Part shown: in pieces, positions 25,067-35,359 of the stretch
Layout of the letters: every line of letters begins with the position of its first letter
How positions within the stretch are numbered: position 1 is the first letter of the stretch
Source of the DNA: Streptomyces coeruleorubidus
GTDB lineage: Bacteria; Actinomycetota; Actinomycetes; Streptomycetales; Streptomycetaceae
Direction of reading: 5' to 3'
Assembly: GCF_028885415.1 (NCBI RefSeq)
Contig: NZ_CP118527.1
Location: forward strand, 6,882,001 to 6,946,000
Length of the DNA stretch: 64,000 nucleotides
Translations under genes and position numbers: made by a program
Notes under the pieces: generated by a model
The model's input: only the letters and a program-made list of their open reading frames with translations
Databases searched by the model: none
What the model was told of the DNA's origin: nothing

Positions 25067-25624
25067 TCAGGCGTCCTCGGCCCACTTCCGCAGCGCCGCC
25101 TTGTTCTCGAAGTCGGCCACGTTCTTGTCCAGCGGATCGTCGGTGTACTGGTGGAATCGCCACTTGGCCTTGATGCGCGGCTTCCCGGCACTGACGTAGT
25201 CGGCGATCCACAGGCCGTCGCCCGCGTAGGAGGTTTTGTCGATGGTCAGCCAAAAATGCCTGTTCGCATACAGAATGATCTGGTTGTTCGGCCGGAGGTC
25301 CTTCAGCTTCCGGATGAACAGGTCCTTCTCCGCGTTGCTCGCGTGCGTCCCGTTGCTGGTCGTCTCCCAGTCGACGGCGAGGATGTCGCCCGGCCGGTCC
25401 GGGGCCTTGCCGACGAAGTACTCGGCCTGGGCGGTGAGGTTGCCGGGCCACAGGAAGTGGTAGAAGCCGACGACCAGCCCGGCGTCGCGGGCCCGCTTGG
25501 TCTGGGCGGCGAGTCTGGGGTTGACGTAGGAACGCCCCTCGGTCGCCTTGACGAAGACGAAGGAGAGGCCGTCGGTGTTGTAGGAGGAGGGCTGGTAGGC
25601 GCTCACGTCTATGCCGCGCAGCAT
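25067..25624 (-). CDS. GH25-type muramidase (lysozyme-like)
   Basis: A 185-residue single-domain glycoside hydrolase 25. It shows the GIDVSAYQ start (catalytic-site Asp), VKATEG, GFYHFLWPGN and the catalytic pair in AVDWETT (Asp-x-Glu), ending with WRFHQYTDDP. This family cleaves the muramic acid-glucosamine bond of peptidoglycan. No signal peptide or binding domain is visible, unusual for a wall hydrolase, so export may be non-classical or it may act at lysis. ATG 25624 is supported by AGGGAG five bases upstream. It is divergent from the ATP-grasp gene across a tandem 18-bp repeat. Confidence 0.9.
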   Translation of the reverse strand: MLRGIDVSAYQPSSYNTDGLSFVFVKATEGRSYVNPRLAAQTKRARDAGLVVGFYHFLWPGNLTAQAEYFVGKAPDRPGDILAVDWETTSNGTHASNAEKDLFIRKLKDLRPNNQIILYANRHFWLTIDKTSYAGDGLWIADYVSAGKPRIKAKWRFHQYTDDPLDKNVADFENKAALRKWAEDA

Positions 25625-25702
25625 GGGGGCTCCCTGAAGTGCTGGTGGGGGAGGGGGAGTTGGTGTCTACCACCATGGCACGGGCTGCTGTGGACTGACG
25701 TG

Positions 25703-25738
25703 TAATTGTCAACTTGCGAATAATTGTCAACTTGCGAA
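25703..25738. repeat. Perfect tandem 18-bp repeat in a divergent promoter region
   Basis: TAATTGTCAACTTGCGAA occurs at 25703-25720 and again at 25721-25738 with no spacer. It is strikingly AT-rich for this genome and lies between the starts of the GH25 gene (minus) and the ATP-grasp gene (plus), 9-21 bp before the latter. On the minus strand each unit contains TTGACA, but no -10 element fits at 16-18 bp. Two adjacent regulator-binding sites are the most likely meaning. Confidence 0.8.
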
Positions 25739-25758
25739 CGGGAACGGTGTCCGACCGA

Positions 25759-26976
25759 ATGACGACAGCACACACCCCCGCGGCGACCCCGACGGCAGCG
25801 GACGACGGCGGCGAGACGGGGAGCAGCTCGGTGCTCTACCTCGGCATGCGGCGCTCACCCCTGGAATGGCGCGCCGAACTCGACGCCGCCGCCGCGCGGG
25901 GACTGAGCGTCCACGTCGCCTCCGACGCCGACGTCTCCCACACCGGGCTGCCCGGCCACCGGCTCGGCTCCTTCGACCGCTGCTCCTCGCTCGCGGAGCA
26001 GGCCGCTCAGGCCGCCCCGGACCAGGCCCCCGTCGCGGTCGCCTGCTGGGGCGACAAGTACGTCGGCCTCACCGCGCTGCTCGCCGAGCGGTTCGGCGTG
26101 CGCGGCATCGGTACCGACGCCGCGGCCGTCACCACGGACAAGGCGGCCCAGCGCCGGGCCATGGAGCCGTACGGGCTCAACCCGCCCTGGCGGGCGGGCC
26201 GGACACGCGACGAGCTGCGGGCCGCCGTCTCGGAGCTCGGCACCGCGGGCCGGCCCCTGGTGTTCAAGCCCGCCCACTGCTCCGGCGGCCGCGGCATGGC
26301 GCTGATCACCCAGGACACCGGCCTGGACGAGGTGTTCGCGCTCACGGCCGCCAACTACTCCAAGACCAGCGACTTCCTCGTCGAGGAGTACGTCGACGGC
26401 TCCGAGCACTCGGTCTCCGGTGTCGTCTCCGACGGCACGGTGCGGATCCTCGGCGTCACCGACAAGAGCGTCGAGGGGCCGTTGTCCCCGTCGTGGGCCA
26501 CGGCTGTCCCTTCCGCTCTGGCGGAGGCGCAGGTGAAGGATCTGATGCGGGCCGCCGAGCAGGCCGTGCTCGCCGTCGGCCTCGGGACCGGGGGATTCCA
26601 TGTCGACCTGCGGCTCGGCTCCACGGGCCCCGTCGTCCTGGAGGTCGGCGGACGGCTCGGCGGCGACCTGATCAACTCCCACCTCATCCCGTACGCGCAC
26701 CAGGGTGCCGTCCGTCCCTACGAGGCGCTGCTCGCCCTGCTCACCGACGGAGAGCTGCCCGGCGAGACCCCCGAGCCGAGTCGCGGCGCGGCCATGGTGC
26801 TGCTGCCCCAGGACGGACGCCCGGCAGGCGAGGTGGCCGTGGCCGCGCTCGCCCGCCCCCGGGTCGTCCTCGCCGAGGACTGGCCCGGCACGGACACCGT
26901 CGTGGCGATCGTCGTCACCGAGGACCCGGCCGATCTGCCCGCGGCCGTGGCGGACGTCCGCGAGTCGGCCCGGTGA
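25759..26976 (+). CDS. ATP-grasp domain protein (carboxylate-amine ligase-like)
   Basis: A 405-residue ATP-grasp enzyme. The pre-ATP-grasp part (about 20-115) ends in GIGTDAAAVTTDKAAQRRAM. The ATP-binding lobe has LVFKPAHCSGGRGMAL, VEEYVDGSEHSVSGVV and the metal-binding GGFHVDLRL plus VLEVGGRLGGDLI. Such enzymes join a carboxylate to an amine through an acyl phosphate, often in peptide-like metabolite synthesis. No companion biosynthetic genes are nearby, so the product is unknown. Start is uncertain between ATG 25759 and GTG 25747; a TTG at 25714 would put half of the 18-bp repeat inside the gene. Confidence 0.86.
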   Translation: MTTAHTPAATPTAADDGGETGSSSVLYLGMRRSPLEWRAELDAAAARGLSVHVASDADVSHTGLPGHRLGSFDRCSSLAEQAAQAAPDQAPVAVACWGDKYVGLTALLAERFGVRGIGTDAAAVTTDKAAQRRAMEPYGLNPPWRAGRTRDELRAAVSELGTAGRPLVFKPAHCSGGRGMALITQDTGLDEVFALTAANYSKTSDFLVEEYVDGSEHSVSGVVSDGTVRILGVTDKSVEGPLSPSWATAVPSALAEAQVKDLMRAAEQAVLAVGLGTGGFHVDLRLGSTGPVVLEVGGRLGGDLINSHLIPYAHQGAVRPYEALLALLTDGELPGETPEPSRGAAMVLLPQDGRPAGEVAVAALARPRVVLAEDWPGTDTVVAIVVTEDPADLPAAVADVRESAR

Positions 26977-27207
26977 CCGCCGCCCCGCTCGGCCGGGTGA
27001 CTGCCGGCCCCCGCTCGGCCGTGCATCCGGTGCGGAGTTGGCGCTCCGGGTCGGCTCCCCGGGTGGCCGCCGCGAACAACCTCGGCCCTCGCAACTGCGT
27101 CCGGTCTTCGAGGAACTGAGGCCGCCTCACCGGCTCGGGCGGCCACAGCTCCTTCCGCCACGACCGCCACGACCGCGGCGACAGCCGCTCGACGCCGCCC
27201 GGGCCCC

Positions 27208-28575
27208 TCAGCACTCGATGATGTTGACGGCCAGCCCGCCCCGCGCGGTCTCCTTGTACTTCACCGACATGTCCGCGCCGGTGTCCTTCATGGTCTTGAT
27301 GACCTTGTCCAGGGACACCTTGTGGGAGCCGTCGCCGCGCATCGCCATGCGCGCGGCCGTGACGGCCTTCACCGCGGCCATGCCGTTGCGCTCGATGCAC
27401 GGGATCTGGACCAGGCCGCCGACCGGGTCGCAGGTCAGGCCGAGGTTATGCTCCATGCCGATCTCCGCGGCGTTCTCGACCTGCTCCGGGGAGCCGCCGA
27501 GGACCTCGGCCAGCGCGCCCGCCGCCATGGAGCAGGCGGAGCCCACCTCGCCCTGGCAGCCGACCTCGGCGCCGGAGATCGACGCGTTCTCCTTGAACAG
27601 CATGCCGATCGCGCCCGCGGCGAGCAGGAAGCGGACCACGCCCTCCTCGTCGGCGCCGGGCACGAAGTTGACGTAGTAGTGCAGGACCGCCGGGATGATG
27701 CCGGCCGCGCCGTTCGTCGGGGCGGTCACGACCCGGCCGCCGGCCGCGTTCTCCTCGTTGACCGCCATCGCGTAGAGCGTGATCCACTCCATGGCGAGGG
27801 CTTTGGAGTCGCCCTCGGAGCGCAGCTTGCGGGCGGTGTTGGCGGCCCGGCGGCGCACCTTCAGACCGCCCGGCAGGATGCCCTCGCGGGACATGCCGCG
27901 CGCCACGCACGCCTCCATCACCCGCCAGATCTCCAGCAGTCCGGCGCGGATCTCCTCCTCGGTGCGCCAGGCCCGCTCGTTCTCCAGCATCAGCGCGGAG
28001 ATGGACAGGCCCGTCTCCCCGGCCATGCGCAGCAGCTCGTCGCCCGTGCGGAAGGGGTACTTCAGCACGGTGTCGTCGAGCTTGATGCGGTCCGCGCCGA
28101 CCGCTTCCTCGTCGACGACGAAGCCGCCGCCGACCGAGTAGTACGTCTTCGTCAGCAGCTCGGCGCCCGAGGCGTCGTACGCCCACAGGGTCATGCCGTT
28201 CGCGTGGTACGGCAGGGCCTTGCGGCGGTGCAGGACCATGTCGTCGTCGTAGGAGAACGCGATCTCGTGCTCGCCCAGCAGCCTCAGCCGGCCGTCGGCC
28301 TTGATCGCCTCCACCCGTGCGTCGGCCGTCTCCACGTCCACCGTGCGCGGCGAGTCGCCCTCCAGACCGAGCAGCACCGCCTTGGGCGTGCCGTGGCCGT
28401 GGCCGGTGGCGCCGAGCGAGCCGTAGAGCTCCGCGCGGACCTTCGCGGTCGGGGTGAGCAGTTCCTCGTTGCGCAGCCGCCGGGCGAACATCCGGGCCGC
28501 GCGCATCGGGCCGACCGTGTGGGAGCTGGACGGGCCGATGCCGATCGAGAACAGGTCGAAGACCGAGATGGCCAC
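27208..28575 (-). CDS. sdaA: L-serine dehydratase (iron-sulfur, single chain)
   Basis: A 455-residue fused alpha-beta L-serine ammonia-lyase that converts serine to pyruvate and ammonia. The N-terminal domain starts [22 protein letters not shown]. Cluster-binding cysteines are in [15 protein letters not shown] and [18 protein letters not shown]. It is last in the minus-strand run gcvT-gcvH-glyA-sdaA, 83 bp after glyA, and so gives the terminal step draining glycine-derived serine to pyruvate. Control by the upstream glycine riboswitch is inferred from the shared strand and short gaps. Confidence 0.96.
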   Translation of the reverse strand: MAISVFDLFSIGIGPSSSHTVGPMRAARMFARRLRNEELLTPTAKVRAELYGSLGATGHGHGTPKAVLLGLEGDSPRTVDVETADARVEAIKADGRLRLLGEHEIAFSYDDDMVLHRRKALPYHANGMTLWAYDASGAELLTKTYYSVGGGFVVDEEAVGADRIKLDDTVLKYPFRTGDELLRMAGETGLSISALMLENERAWRTEEEIRAGLLEIWRVMEACVARGMSREGILPGGLKVRRRAANTARKLRSEGDSKALAMEWITLYAMAVNEENAAGGRVVTAPTNGAAGIIPAVLHYYVNFVPGADEEGVVRFLLAAGAIGMLFKENASISGAEVGCQGEVGSACSMAAGALAEVLGGSPEQVENAAEIGMEHNLGLTCDPVGGLVQIPCIERNGMAAVKAVTAARMAMRGDGSHKVSLDKVIKTMKDTGADMSVKYKETARGGLAVNIIEC

Positions 28576-28658
28576 GGGAACTCCTGACTACGGGGGTGGT
28601 GCGAAGGGGGTGGGCGCCGCGCCGCTCGTGGCCGCACGGCGCCCGAAAGGTTTCTTCG

Positions 28659-29921
<1,263 letters not shown>

Positions 29922-29935
29922 ACGGCTACGCCTCC

Positions 29936-30313
29936 TCAGCCGGCGGAGAACGCGGTGTACTCGTCGGCGGAGAGCAGGTCGCCCGGCTCGTCCGTGACCC
30001 GCACCTTGAACAGCCAGCCGCCCTCGAAGGGGGCCGAGTTCACCAGCGACGGGTCGTTCACGACGTCCTCGTTGACCTCGGTGACCTCACCGGAGACGGG
30101 GGAGTAGAGGTCGGACACCGACTTGGTCGACTCCAGCTCGCCGCAGGTCTCGCCCGCGGACACCGAGTCACCGACCTCGGGGAGCTGGACGAACACGACA
30201 TCGCCGAGCGCGTTGGCCGCGTGCTCCGTGATGCCGACCGTCGAGACGCCGTCATCGGCGGCCGACAGCCACTCGTGCTCCTTGCTGTAACGCAGCTGCT
30301 GGGGGTTGCTCAT
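29936..30313 (-). CDS. gcvH: Glycine cleavage system H protein
   Basis: A 125-residue lipoyl carrier. The lipoylation site is Lys64 in [15 protein letters not shown], within the hammerhead fold between EHEWL and the C-terminal SADEYTAF. It shuttles the aminomethyl group between the P, T and L proteins. The P protein (gcvP) is not in the operon or window, which is usual in Streptomyces. It lies 102 bp after gcvT on the minus strand. Confidence 0.96.
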   Translation of the reverse strand: MSNPQQLRYSKEHEWLSAADDGVSTVGITEHAANALGDVVFVQLPEVGDSVSAGETCGELESTKSVSDLYSPVSGEVTEVNEDVVNDPSLVNSAPFEGGWLFKVRVTDEPGDLLSADEYTAFSAG

Positions 30314-30415
30314 GGCCTGGATTCTCCTGTACGCGCGGGAGTGCTGTGGAAGGGGGACTGCTGGTGAGCTGGGAGGACGGACAGCGGGGTCGCTGCCGCG
30401 GCCCTTGGCCAGTGT

Positions 30416-31543
30416 CTACTTCTGGCGCTTGTAGAACGGCAGCGCCACGACCTCGTACGGCTCGTGACTGCCCCGGATGTCCACGCCCACGCCGGGCGTG
30501 CCGGGCGCGGCGTGCGCGGCGTCGACGTAGGCCATGGCGATCGGCTTGCCGAGGGTGGGGGAGGGGGCGCCGGAGGTGACCTCGCCGATCACCTCGCCGC
30601 CGGCGACGACCGCGTACCCGGCGCGCGGGACCCGGCGGCCCTCGGCGACCAGGCCGACCAGCACGCGGGGCGGGTTCTGCTCGGCGCGGGCGGCGGCCTC
30701 GCGCAGGGCCTCGCGCCCCACGAAGTCGCCGTCCTTCTCGAACTTCACCACCCGGCCGAGCCCGGCGTCGAAGGGCGTCAGGGACGTGCTCAGCTCGTGC
30801 CCGTACAGCGGCATTCCCGCCTCCAGGCGCAGCGTGTCGCGGCAGGACAGCCCGCACGGGACCAGTCCGGCGCCCTCGCCCGCCTTGGTCAGGGCCTGCC
30901 ACAGCTCGACCGCGTGCTCCGGCTTCACGAACAGCTCGAAGCCGTCCTCGCCGGTGTAGCCGGTACGGGCGATCAGCGCCGGGACGCCCGCGACCGTGCC
31001 GGGCAGACCGGCGTAGTACTTCAGGCCGTCGAGGTCGGCGTCGGTGAGGGACTTCAGGATCGCCGGGGACTGAGGACCCTGTACGGCGATCAGCGCGTAG
31101 GCGTCCCGGTCGTCGCGCACCTCGGCGTCGAAGCCCGCGGAACGTTCCGCCAGGGCGTCCAGCACGACCTGGGCGTTGGAGGCGTTGGCGACGACCATGT
31201 ACTCGGGGGCCTCGGCCTCGGCCAGCCGGTAGACGATCAGGTCGTCGAGGATGCCGCCGTCGGCCCGGCAGATCATGGTGTAGCGGGCGCGGCCGGGCTT
31301 GACTCCGCCGATGTTGCCCACCAGGGCGTAGTCGAGGAGGGCGGCGGCCTGCGGACCGGTGACGGTGATCTCCCCCATGTGGGAGAGGTCGAAGAGCCCG
31401 GCCCTCGTGCGCACGGCGTTGTGCTCGTCACGCTCGGAGCCGTAGCGCAGGGGCATGTCCCAGCCGGCGAAGTCGGTCATCGTCGCGCCGAGCGAGCGAT
31501 GCAGGGCATCGAGCGCGGTGTGGCGCAGTGGCGTACTGCTCAT
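30416..31543 (-). CDS. gcvT: Glycine cleavage system T protein (aminomethyltransferase)
   Basis: A 375-residue folate-binding aminomethyltransferase that releases ammonia and transfers the one-carbon unit to tetrahydrofolate. GVFDL-like RAGLFDLSHMGEI, the NASNA loop, RTGYTGEDGFELF and GLSCRDTLRLEAGMPLYGHEL are diagnostic. ATG 31543 has TTGGAG eight bases upstream and gives the normal length; a longer in-frame start would lie within riboswitch stem P1. It is first gene of the glycine-catabolic operon and directly follows the tandem glycine riboswitch. Confidence 0.96.
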   Translation of the reverse strand: MSSTPLRHTALDALHRSLGATMTDFAGWDMPLRYGSERDEHNAVRTRAGLFDLSHMGEITVTGPQAAALLDYALVGNIGGVKPGRARYTMICRADGGILDDLIVYRLAEAEAPEYMVVANASNAQVVLDALAERSAGFDAEVRDDRDAYALIAVQGPQSPAILKSLTDADLDGLKYYAGLPGTVAGVPALIARTGYTGEDGFELFVKPEHAVELWQALTKAGEGAGLVPCGLSCRDTLRLEAGMPLYGHELSTSLTPFDAGLGRVVKFEKDGDFVGREALREAAARAEQNPPRVLVGLVAEGRRVPRAGYAVVAGGEVIGEVTSGAPSPTLGKPIAMAYVDAAHAAPGTPGVGVDIRGSHEPYEVVALPFYKRQK

Positions 31544-31584
31544 CGGTCGGTCTCCAAGGGCATGACGGGCGAGGTCGTTCCTCC

Positions 31585-31777
31585 CCATCTGTCATCGGAA
31601 CCTGAGAGGTTCGCCATGAAGGACATGGCTTGCACCTTGGGTGGGACCACCGAGGACGGCGGCCCGCTTTTCAGATGTGCCTCGCCCGCGCGGTAACGGG
31701 GCCTGAGAGATTCAAGGGAGGGACTTGCTCCTTCGGCGCCCCAGCGTCGGACGGTGCTGGGGACTCTCCCGCGCGGA
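31585..31777 (-). promoter_or_regulatory. Tandem glycine riboswitch controlling gcvT operon
   Basis: On the minus strand the leader shows two glycine aptamers. Aptamer 1 (31685-31777) has GGGAGAG, the core GCGCCGAAGGAGCAAG and TCTCTCAGGC. Aptamer 2 (31585-31680) has CATCTG/CAGATG as P1, CCACCCAAGGTGCAAGCC and ACCTCTCAGG. Both copies carry the conserved ACCGA/GGAGC-type and CTCTCAGG glycine-binding segments. P1 of aptamer 2 ends just before GGGGAGG, about 40 nt upstream of gcvT. The expected role is to switch on glycine cleavage and serine drainage when glycine is high. Whether it controls transcription or translation cannot be read directly; no clear terminator stem was seen. Confidence 0.92.
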
Positions 31778-31963
31778 TTCAAACGGCCGGTATGCAGTTG
31801 GCGCGCACATCATTGCACGCATCGTCGCGGGGTGGCAGGGCAGCACCCTGTAGCAGGCCTGTTGCAGGAAGAGGACTAAAACCAGAGACATCGGGCATTA
31901 CCTTCTCTTTACACTCGGCGGGGATGGGTCTTCCGTACCTGGCCCCAGGGGAGGACGATCACG

Positions 31964-32632
31964 GTGAACAGGACCACCGCGTACGCCACGACAACGGGCG
32001 TCGCGCTGCCCGAGCAGCCGGCCGTTCCGGCACGCGCGGGCTGCGGCCCGCTGCCGGTGCCGGTCGTCCGCGATCTGCGCGAGCGCGCCGGCCGCGGCCC
32101 GCACGCGCTGCTGTTCGGCCCCCGCGACCTCGTCGTGGTCACGGGCCTGCCCGGCAGCGGCAAGTCCACGCTGATGCGGCGCACCGTGCCCGGCCGGCGC
32201 ATCGACTCCCAGGACACCCGCGACCGCTGGGACAGCCGCATGCCGCGCTTCCTGCCGTACGCGGTCTACCGCCCGCTCGTCCGCCTCGCCCACTACGCCG
32301 GGCTGCGTCGCGCCCTGCGCACCGGCGAGGGCGTCGTCGTGCACGACTGCGGCACCCAGGCCTGGGTGCGCCGCTGGCTGGCCCGCGAGGCCCGTCGCCG
32401 GGGCGGCACCCTGCATCTGCTCATGCTCGACGTCACCCCCGAGGAGGCCCTGGCCGGCCAGCGCGACCGCGGCCGCGGTGTCTCGCGGTACGCGTTCCTG
32501 CGCCACCGCGCGGCGACCACCCGCCTGCTGCGCGCCGTGGAGCGGGGCGAACTGCCCGCGGGCTGCGGCTCGGCGATCCTCGTCGACCGGGACGCGGCGG
32601 ACACCCTGCGCCGGATCGGGTTCACGGGCTGA
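31964..32632 (+). CDS. P-loop ATP-binding protein (zeta-toxin/polynucleotide-kinase-like)
   Basis: A 222-residue ATPase or kinase with Walker A GLPGSGKST (61-69). A short lid region is rich in Arg (QRDRGRGVSRYAFLRHR), as in small-molecule or nucleic-acid 5'-kinases, and the SQDTRDRWD segment follows the first strand. The GTG start at 31964 follows GGGGAGGACGATCAC. It is divergent from the riboswitch-controlled operon, and no antitoxin-like gene is paired with it. The substrate is unknown; the kinase fold is well supported. Confidence 0.8.
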   Translation: MNRTTAYATTTGVALPEQPAVPARAGCGPLPVPVVRDLRERAGRGPHALLFGPRDLVVVTGLPGSGKSTLMRRTVPGRRIDSQDTRDRWDSRMPRFLPYAVYRPLVRLAHYAGLRRALRTGEGVVVHDCGTQAWVRRWLAREARRRGGTLHLLMLDVTPEEALAGQRDRGRGVSRYAFLRHRAATTRLLRAVERGELPAGCGSAILVDRDAADTLRRIGFTG

Positions 32633-32699
32633 CGGCCGCCGGCCGGCGAGCCGCTAGCCTTTTGAGCCACAGCAGTGGTTCCAGGCAGGCGGTAGGCAT

Positions 32700-33488
32700 A
32701 TGGACTTCCCGGCGGACTTCTCCGCGGACTTCCCGGCGCACACGCAGACCCACCCGCACGGCGGATGGCCCGGCAACGAACTGGAGGAGGTGCTCTCGGC
32801 CTCCCTCGGTGCCGGACCGTCGGCCGGCGGGCGGATCGTCGAGGTGCTCGGCCGGAGTTTCGTCTGGGTCCCCCTGCCGAGCGGCGGCGGCCCCCAAAGT
32901 GGCCCCCTGGACCTGCCCGGCATCGAGATCGAGGGCCAGGCCTACGTGCCGGTGTTCAGCTCGGAGGAGCAGTTCCGCCAGGTCGTCGGCTCCCACATGT
33001 CGTACACCATCGCGCCCGCCGTGGAGTTCGCCCGCGGCCTGCCCCCGCACGCCGGGATAGCCGTCAACCCGGGCGGTGTGGTCGGCATCCCGCTCCCGCC
33101 GCCCGCCGTGGCCGAGCTCTGCCGAGCCGGCCGGACCCCCTTGGACGGCCCCGCGAGCGGCGGCCGGGTCCGCCTCTTCGAGCCCGACTGGCAGGACGAC
33201 CCGGTGGACTTCCTCGCCGCCGCCTCCGCCGAGTTCGAGGCGATCGGCGTCGTCGTCACCGCCCGCCGCTGCCTAGCCGCGATCGAGACCGCCGACCCGG
33301 TGATGTTCGTGGGTGTCGAACTCTCCCAGTGGGAAGGCGACCTGCGGGCTCTCCCCTTGGAGGCCCTGTCCCGCGCCGTCACCAAGTCCCCGGCCCCGTG
33401 GCCGGTCAACCTGGTCCTCCTGGACGTGGCGGAGGATCCGGTGGGCACCTGGATGAGGGACAGGGTCCGGCCCTTCTACCAGCGGTAG
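32700..33488 (+). CDS. SseB-family protein 1
   Basis: A 262-residue protein with an N-terminal SseB domain (about 25-125: ELEEVLSASLG, then YVPVFSSEEQFRQVVG, GIAVNPGG) and a C-terminal SseB_C-type domain ending DPVGTWMRDRVRPFYQR. SseB in E. coli modifies serine sensitivity. Here two SseB genes lie next to a serine/glycine catabolic operon, which fits a link to serine handling (inference). The function of Streptomyces members is not established. Start ATG 32700. Confidence 0.82.
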   Translation: MDFPADFSADFPAHTQTHPHGGWPGNELEEVLSASLGAGPSAGGRIVEVLGRSFVWVPLPSGGGPQSGPLDLPGIEIEGQAYVPVFSSEEQFRQVVGSHMSYTIAPAVEFARGLPPHAGIAVNPGGVVGIPLPPPAVAELCRAGRTPLDGPASGGRVRLFEPDWQDDPVDFLAAASAEFEAIGVVVTARRCLAAIETADPVMFVGVELSQWEGDLRALPLEALSRAVTKSPAPWPVNLVLLDVAEDPVGTWMRDRVRPFYQR

Positions 33489-33609
33489 GTCAGGTACCCA
33501 AGGGGGGCGGGGCGGTGACATCATGCGGCTGCGCCGCGTGGGCGCGCCCGGCCACACCCGGCACGCACCCGCAAAGCGACACCGAGCCCCGAGCTCCCGG
33601 GCGGGCTTA

Positions 33610-34513
33610 GGGCTCCTTGCAGAATGATCTTCTTGTGGCACGGTGGAGAAGTATGTGATCCCGTGCGTGCTCCTTGGGGGTGACCCTGGTGCGGCGCAAG
33701 CCGTGGGAGGTCAGTGACGAGCTGTGGGCGGTGATCGAGCCGCTGCTGCCGAAGCATGAACGGCGGTTCCGGCACCCGGGGCGCAAGCGGATCGATGACC
33801 GCAAAACGCTGCAGGGTGTGCTGTTCGTCCTCTACACCGGAATCCAATGGGAGTACCTGCCGCAGGAGTTGGGGTTCGGTTCCGGTCCTACCTGCTGGCG
33901 GCGGCTGGCCGAATGGCAGGAGGCCGGGGTGTGGGAGGAACTCCAGCGGGTGCTGCTGGACCGGCTGCGGGCGGCAGACCGCCTGGACTTCTCCCGCGTC
34001 ACCGTTGACGCCTCGCACGTGCAGGCCAAGCGGGGGCGAAGCAGCCCAAAAGTCGGCCCGAGCCCGGTTGACCGTGCACGGCCGGGCTCGAAGCACCACG
34101 TGTTGACCGACGCGCACGGCACCCCGCTGCGGGTGTCGTTGACGGGCGGGCACCGAAACGACGTCACCCAGCTCCTTCCGCTGGTCGACGGCCTGCCGCC
34201 GGTGCGGGGCAAGCGGGGCCGGCCCCGGCGCAAGCCCCGCACCTTGTATGCCGACCGTGGCTACGACCACGACATCTACCGCCGTCGGCTACGTGAGCGT
34301 GGCATCGTCCCGAAGATCGCCCGGCGCGGTCAGGCGCATGGCTCCGGCTTGGGCCGTGTGCGGTGGGTTGCCGAGTCCGCCATCGCCTGGCTCCACGGCC
34401 CTCGCCGCTTACGCACCCGCTGGGACGCCCGAGACGACATGCACGACGCCTTCCTGCAGCTCGCCCACTGCATGACCCTCGCCCGCAAGCACCCAGCATT
34501 CTGAAAGGACCCC
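33610..34513 (+). mobile_element. IS5-family insertion sequence, 904 bp, intact
   Basis: The terminal inverted repeats are GGGCTCCTTGCAGAATG at the left end and GGGGTCCTTTCAGAATG read inward from the right (15/17 identical). TTA flanks both ends (33607-33609 and 34514-34516), the 3-bp duplication usual for IS5 members with TNA targets. Restoring the site gives a palindromic CTTAAG target. The element sits between the two SseB genes, close to the promoter of the second. It contains one transposase gene filling nearly its whole length. Confidence 0.93.
33680..34504 (+). CDS. IS5-family transposase with TTA codon
   Basis: An uninterrupted 274-residue transposase from GTG 33680 (GTG 33689 also possible). 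The N-terminal domain WEVSDELWAVIEPLLPKHE is followed by DDE residues in VTVDASHVQAKRG (D), LYADRGYDHDIYRR (D) and RWVAESAIAWLHGPRRL (E). A leucine codon at 34409-34411 is TTA, so if bldA tRNA is limiting in vegetative growth, transposition would be favoured late in development. The reading frame and both ends are intact, so the element may be active. Confidence 0.9.
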   Translation: MTLVRRKPWEVSDELWAVIEPLLPKHERRFRHPGRKRIDDRKTLQGVLFVLYTGIQWEYLPQELGFGSGPTCWRRLAEWQEAGVWEELQRVLLDRLRAADRLDFSRVTVDASHVQAKRGRSSPKVGPSPVDRARPGSKHHVLTDAHGTPLRVSLTGGHRNDVTQLLPLVDGLPPVRGKRGRPRRKPRTLYADRGYDHDIYRRRLRERGIVPKIARRGQAHGSGLGRVRWVAESAIAWLHGPRRLRTRWDARDDMHDAFLQLAHCMTLARKHPAF

Positions 34514-34558
34514 TTAAGCTAGGTCACGGTCGAGGCGTTGTACGAAGGGGCGGTAAAG

Positions 34559-35359
34559 GTGAGCGCGAGCGGCACGGCCGCGGCCGGACAGGTCGAGCAC
34601 ATGCTGCGCCAGGTCACGCCCGGGCGTTACGACGCCTACGAGGCACTCCTGCGCGCGCTCGCGACCCCGCACACCGGCCAGATCTGGATGCTCCTCTGGC
34701 ACGGTCAGGCGGGCTCCCCCGACGCCCAGTACGGGAACATGGAGGTCGACGGCTACGGCTACGCCCCCTGCGTGACCTCCGCCCAGGAGCTCTCGGCCAG
34801 CGGCTGGAACCGCAGTTACGAGGTGGTCGACGGAGTCGACGTCGCCCGCGCCCTCTACCCCGACCACTACGGCCTCTGGCTCAACCCGCACGCCCCCGGG
34901 GGCGGCGTCGGCATCCCCTGGCTCGACCTGCGCCGGATCGCCACGGGCCTGGACCGCCAGCCCGCCGGCCCGCTGCGGCTGTCCGAACCGGCCATCGAGA
35001 TCCCCCAGTTCTACGCCCTGCTCGCGCAGAACGCCCACCGCACCCCGGCCGTCCGCTCGCTGCGCCGGGCCTGGGTGCAGCCCGCGCTCGGGGCGCCGTA
35101 CCTCGCCATCGGACTGGATGTGTACGACACTTCGCCGCCGGCCGTGGATTCCGTGCGCGCGATGATGCAGCAGTCTCTCGGGGCCGTACCGGACGGGCTG
35201 CCCGTCTCGACCGTCGCCATGTCCGACGAACACGACCCGGTCGCCATGTGGCTGCGTGCGAACGCCCGTCCCTTCTACGACCGCGAGGCCCACGCCACCG
35301 CCCCTGTCCAGGCACCGGCCTCGGACTACGGCTTCCCCCCGGCCCAGGGCAGGTACTGA
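34559..35359 (+). CDS. SseB-family protein 2
   Basis: A 266-residue protein from GTG 34559, with AGGGG eight bases upstream. The N-terminal half follows the SseB pattern (MLRQVTPGRYDAYEALLRAL, TGQIWMLLWHGQ) and the C-terminal SseB_C-like half ends DEHDPVAMWLRANARPFYD. This matches the end of the first SseB protein (DPVGTWMRDRVRPFYQR), so the two are distant paralogues. An IS5 element now separates them; before insertion the gap would have been only about 160 bp. A role in serine metabolism is inferred from name and context only. Confidence 0.8.
   Translation: MSASGTAAAGQVEHMLRQVTPGRYDAYEALLRALATPHTGQIWMLLWHGQAGSPDAQYGNMEVDGYGYAPCVTSAQELSASGWNRSYEVVDGVDVARALYPDHYGLWLNPHAPGGGVGIPWLDLRRIATGLDRQPAGPLRLSEPAIEIPQFYALLAQNAHRTPAVRSLRRAWVQPALGAPYLAIGLDVYDTSPPAVDSVRAMMQQSLGAVPDGLPVSTVAMSDEHDPVAMWLRANARPFYDREAHATAPVQAPASDYGFPPAQGRY

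Noticed and set aside
31540..31563. Seven-codon frame (MPLETDR) whose stop overlaps the gcvT start, as a leader peptide
   Set aside because: The nearest GGGGAGG is about 16 bases from its ATG and lies in the riboswitch P1 region; gcvT has its own ribosome site inside it.
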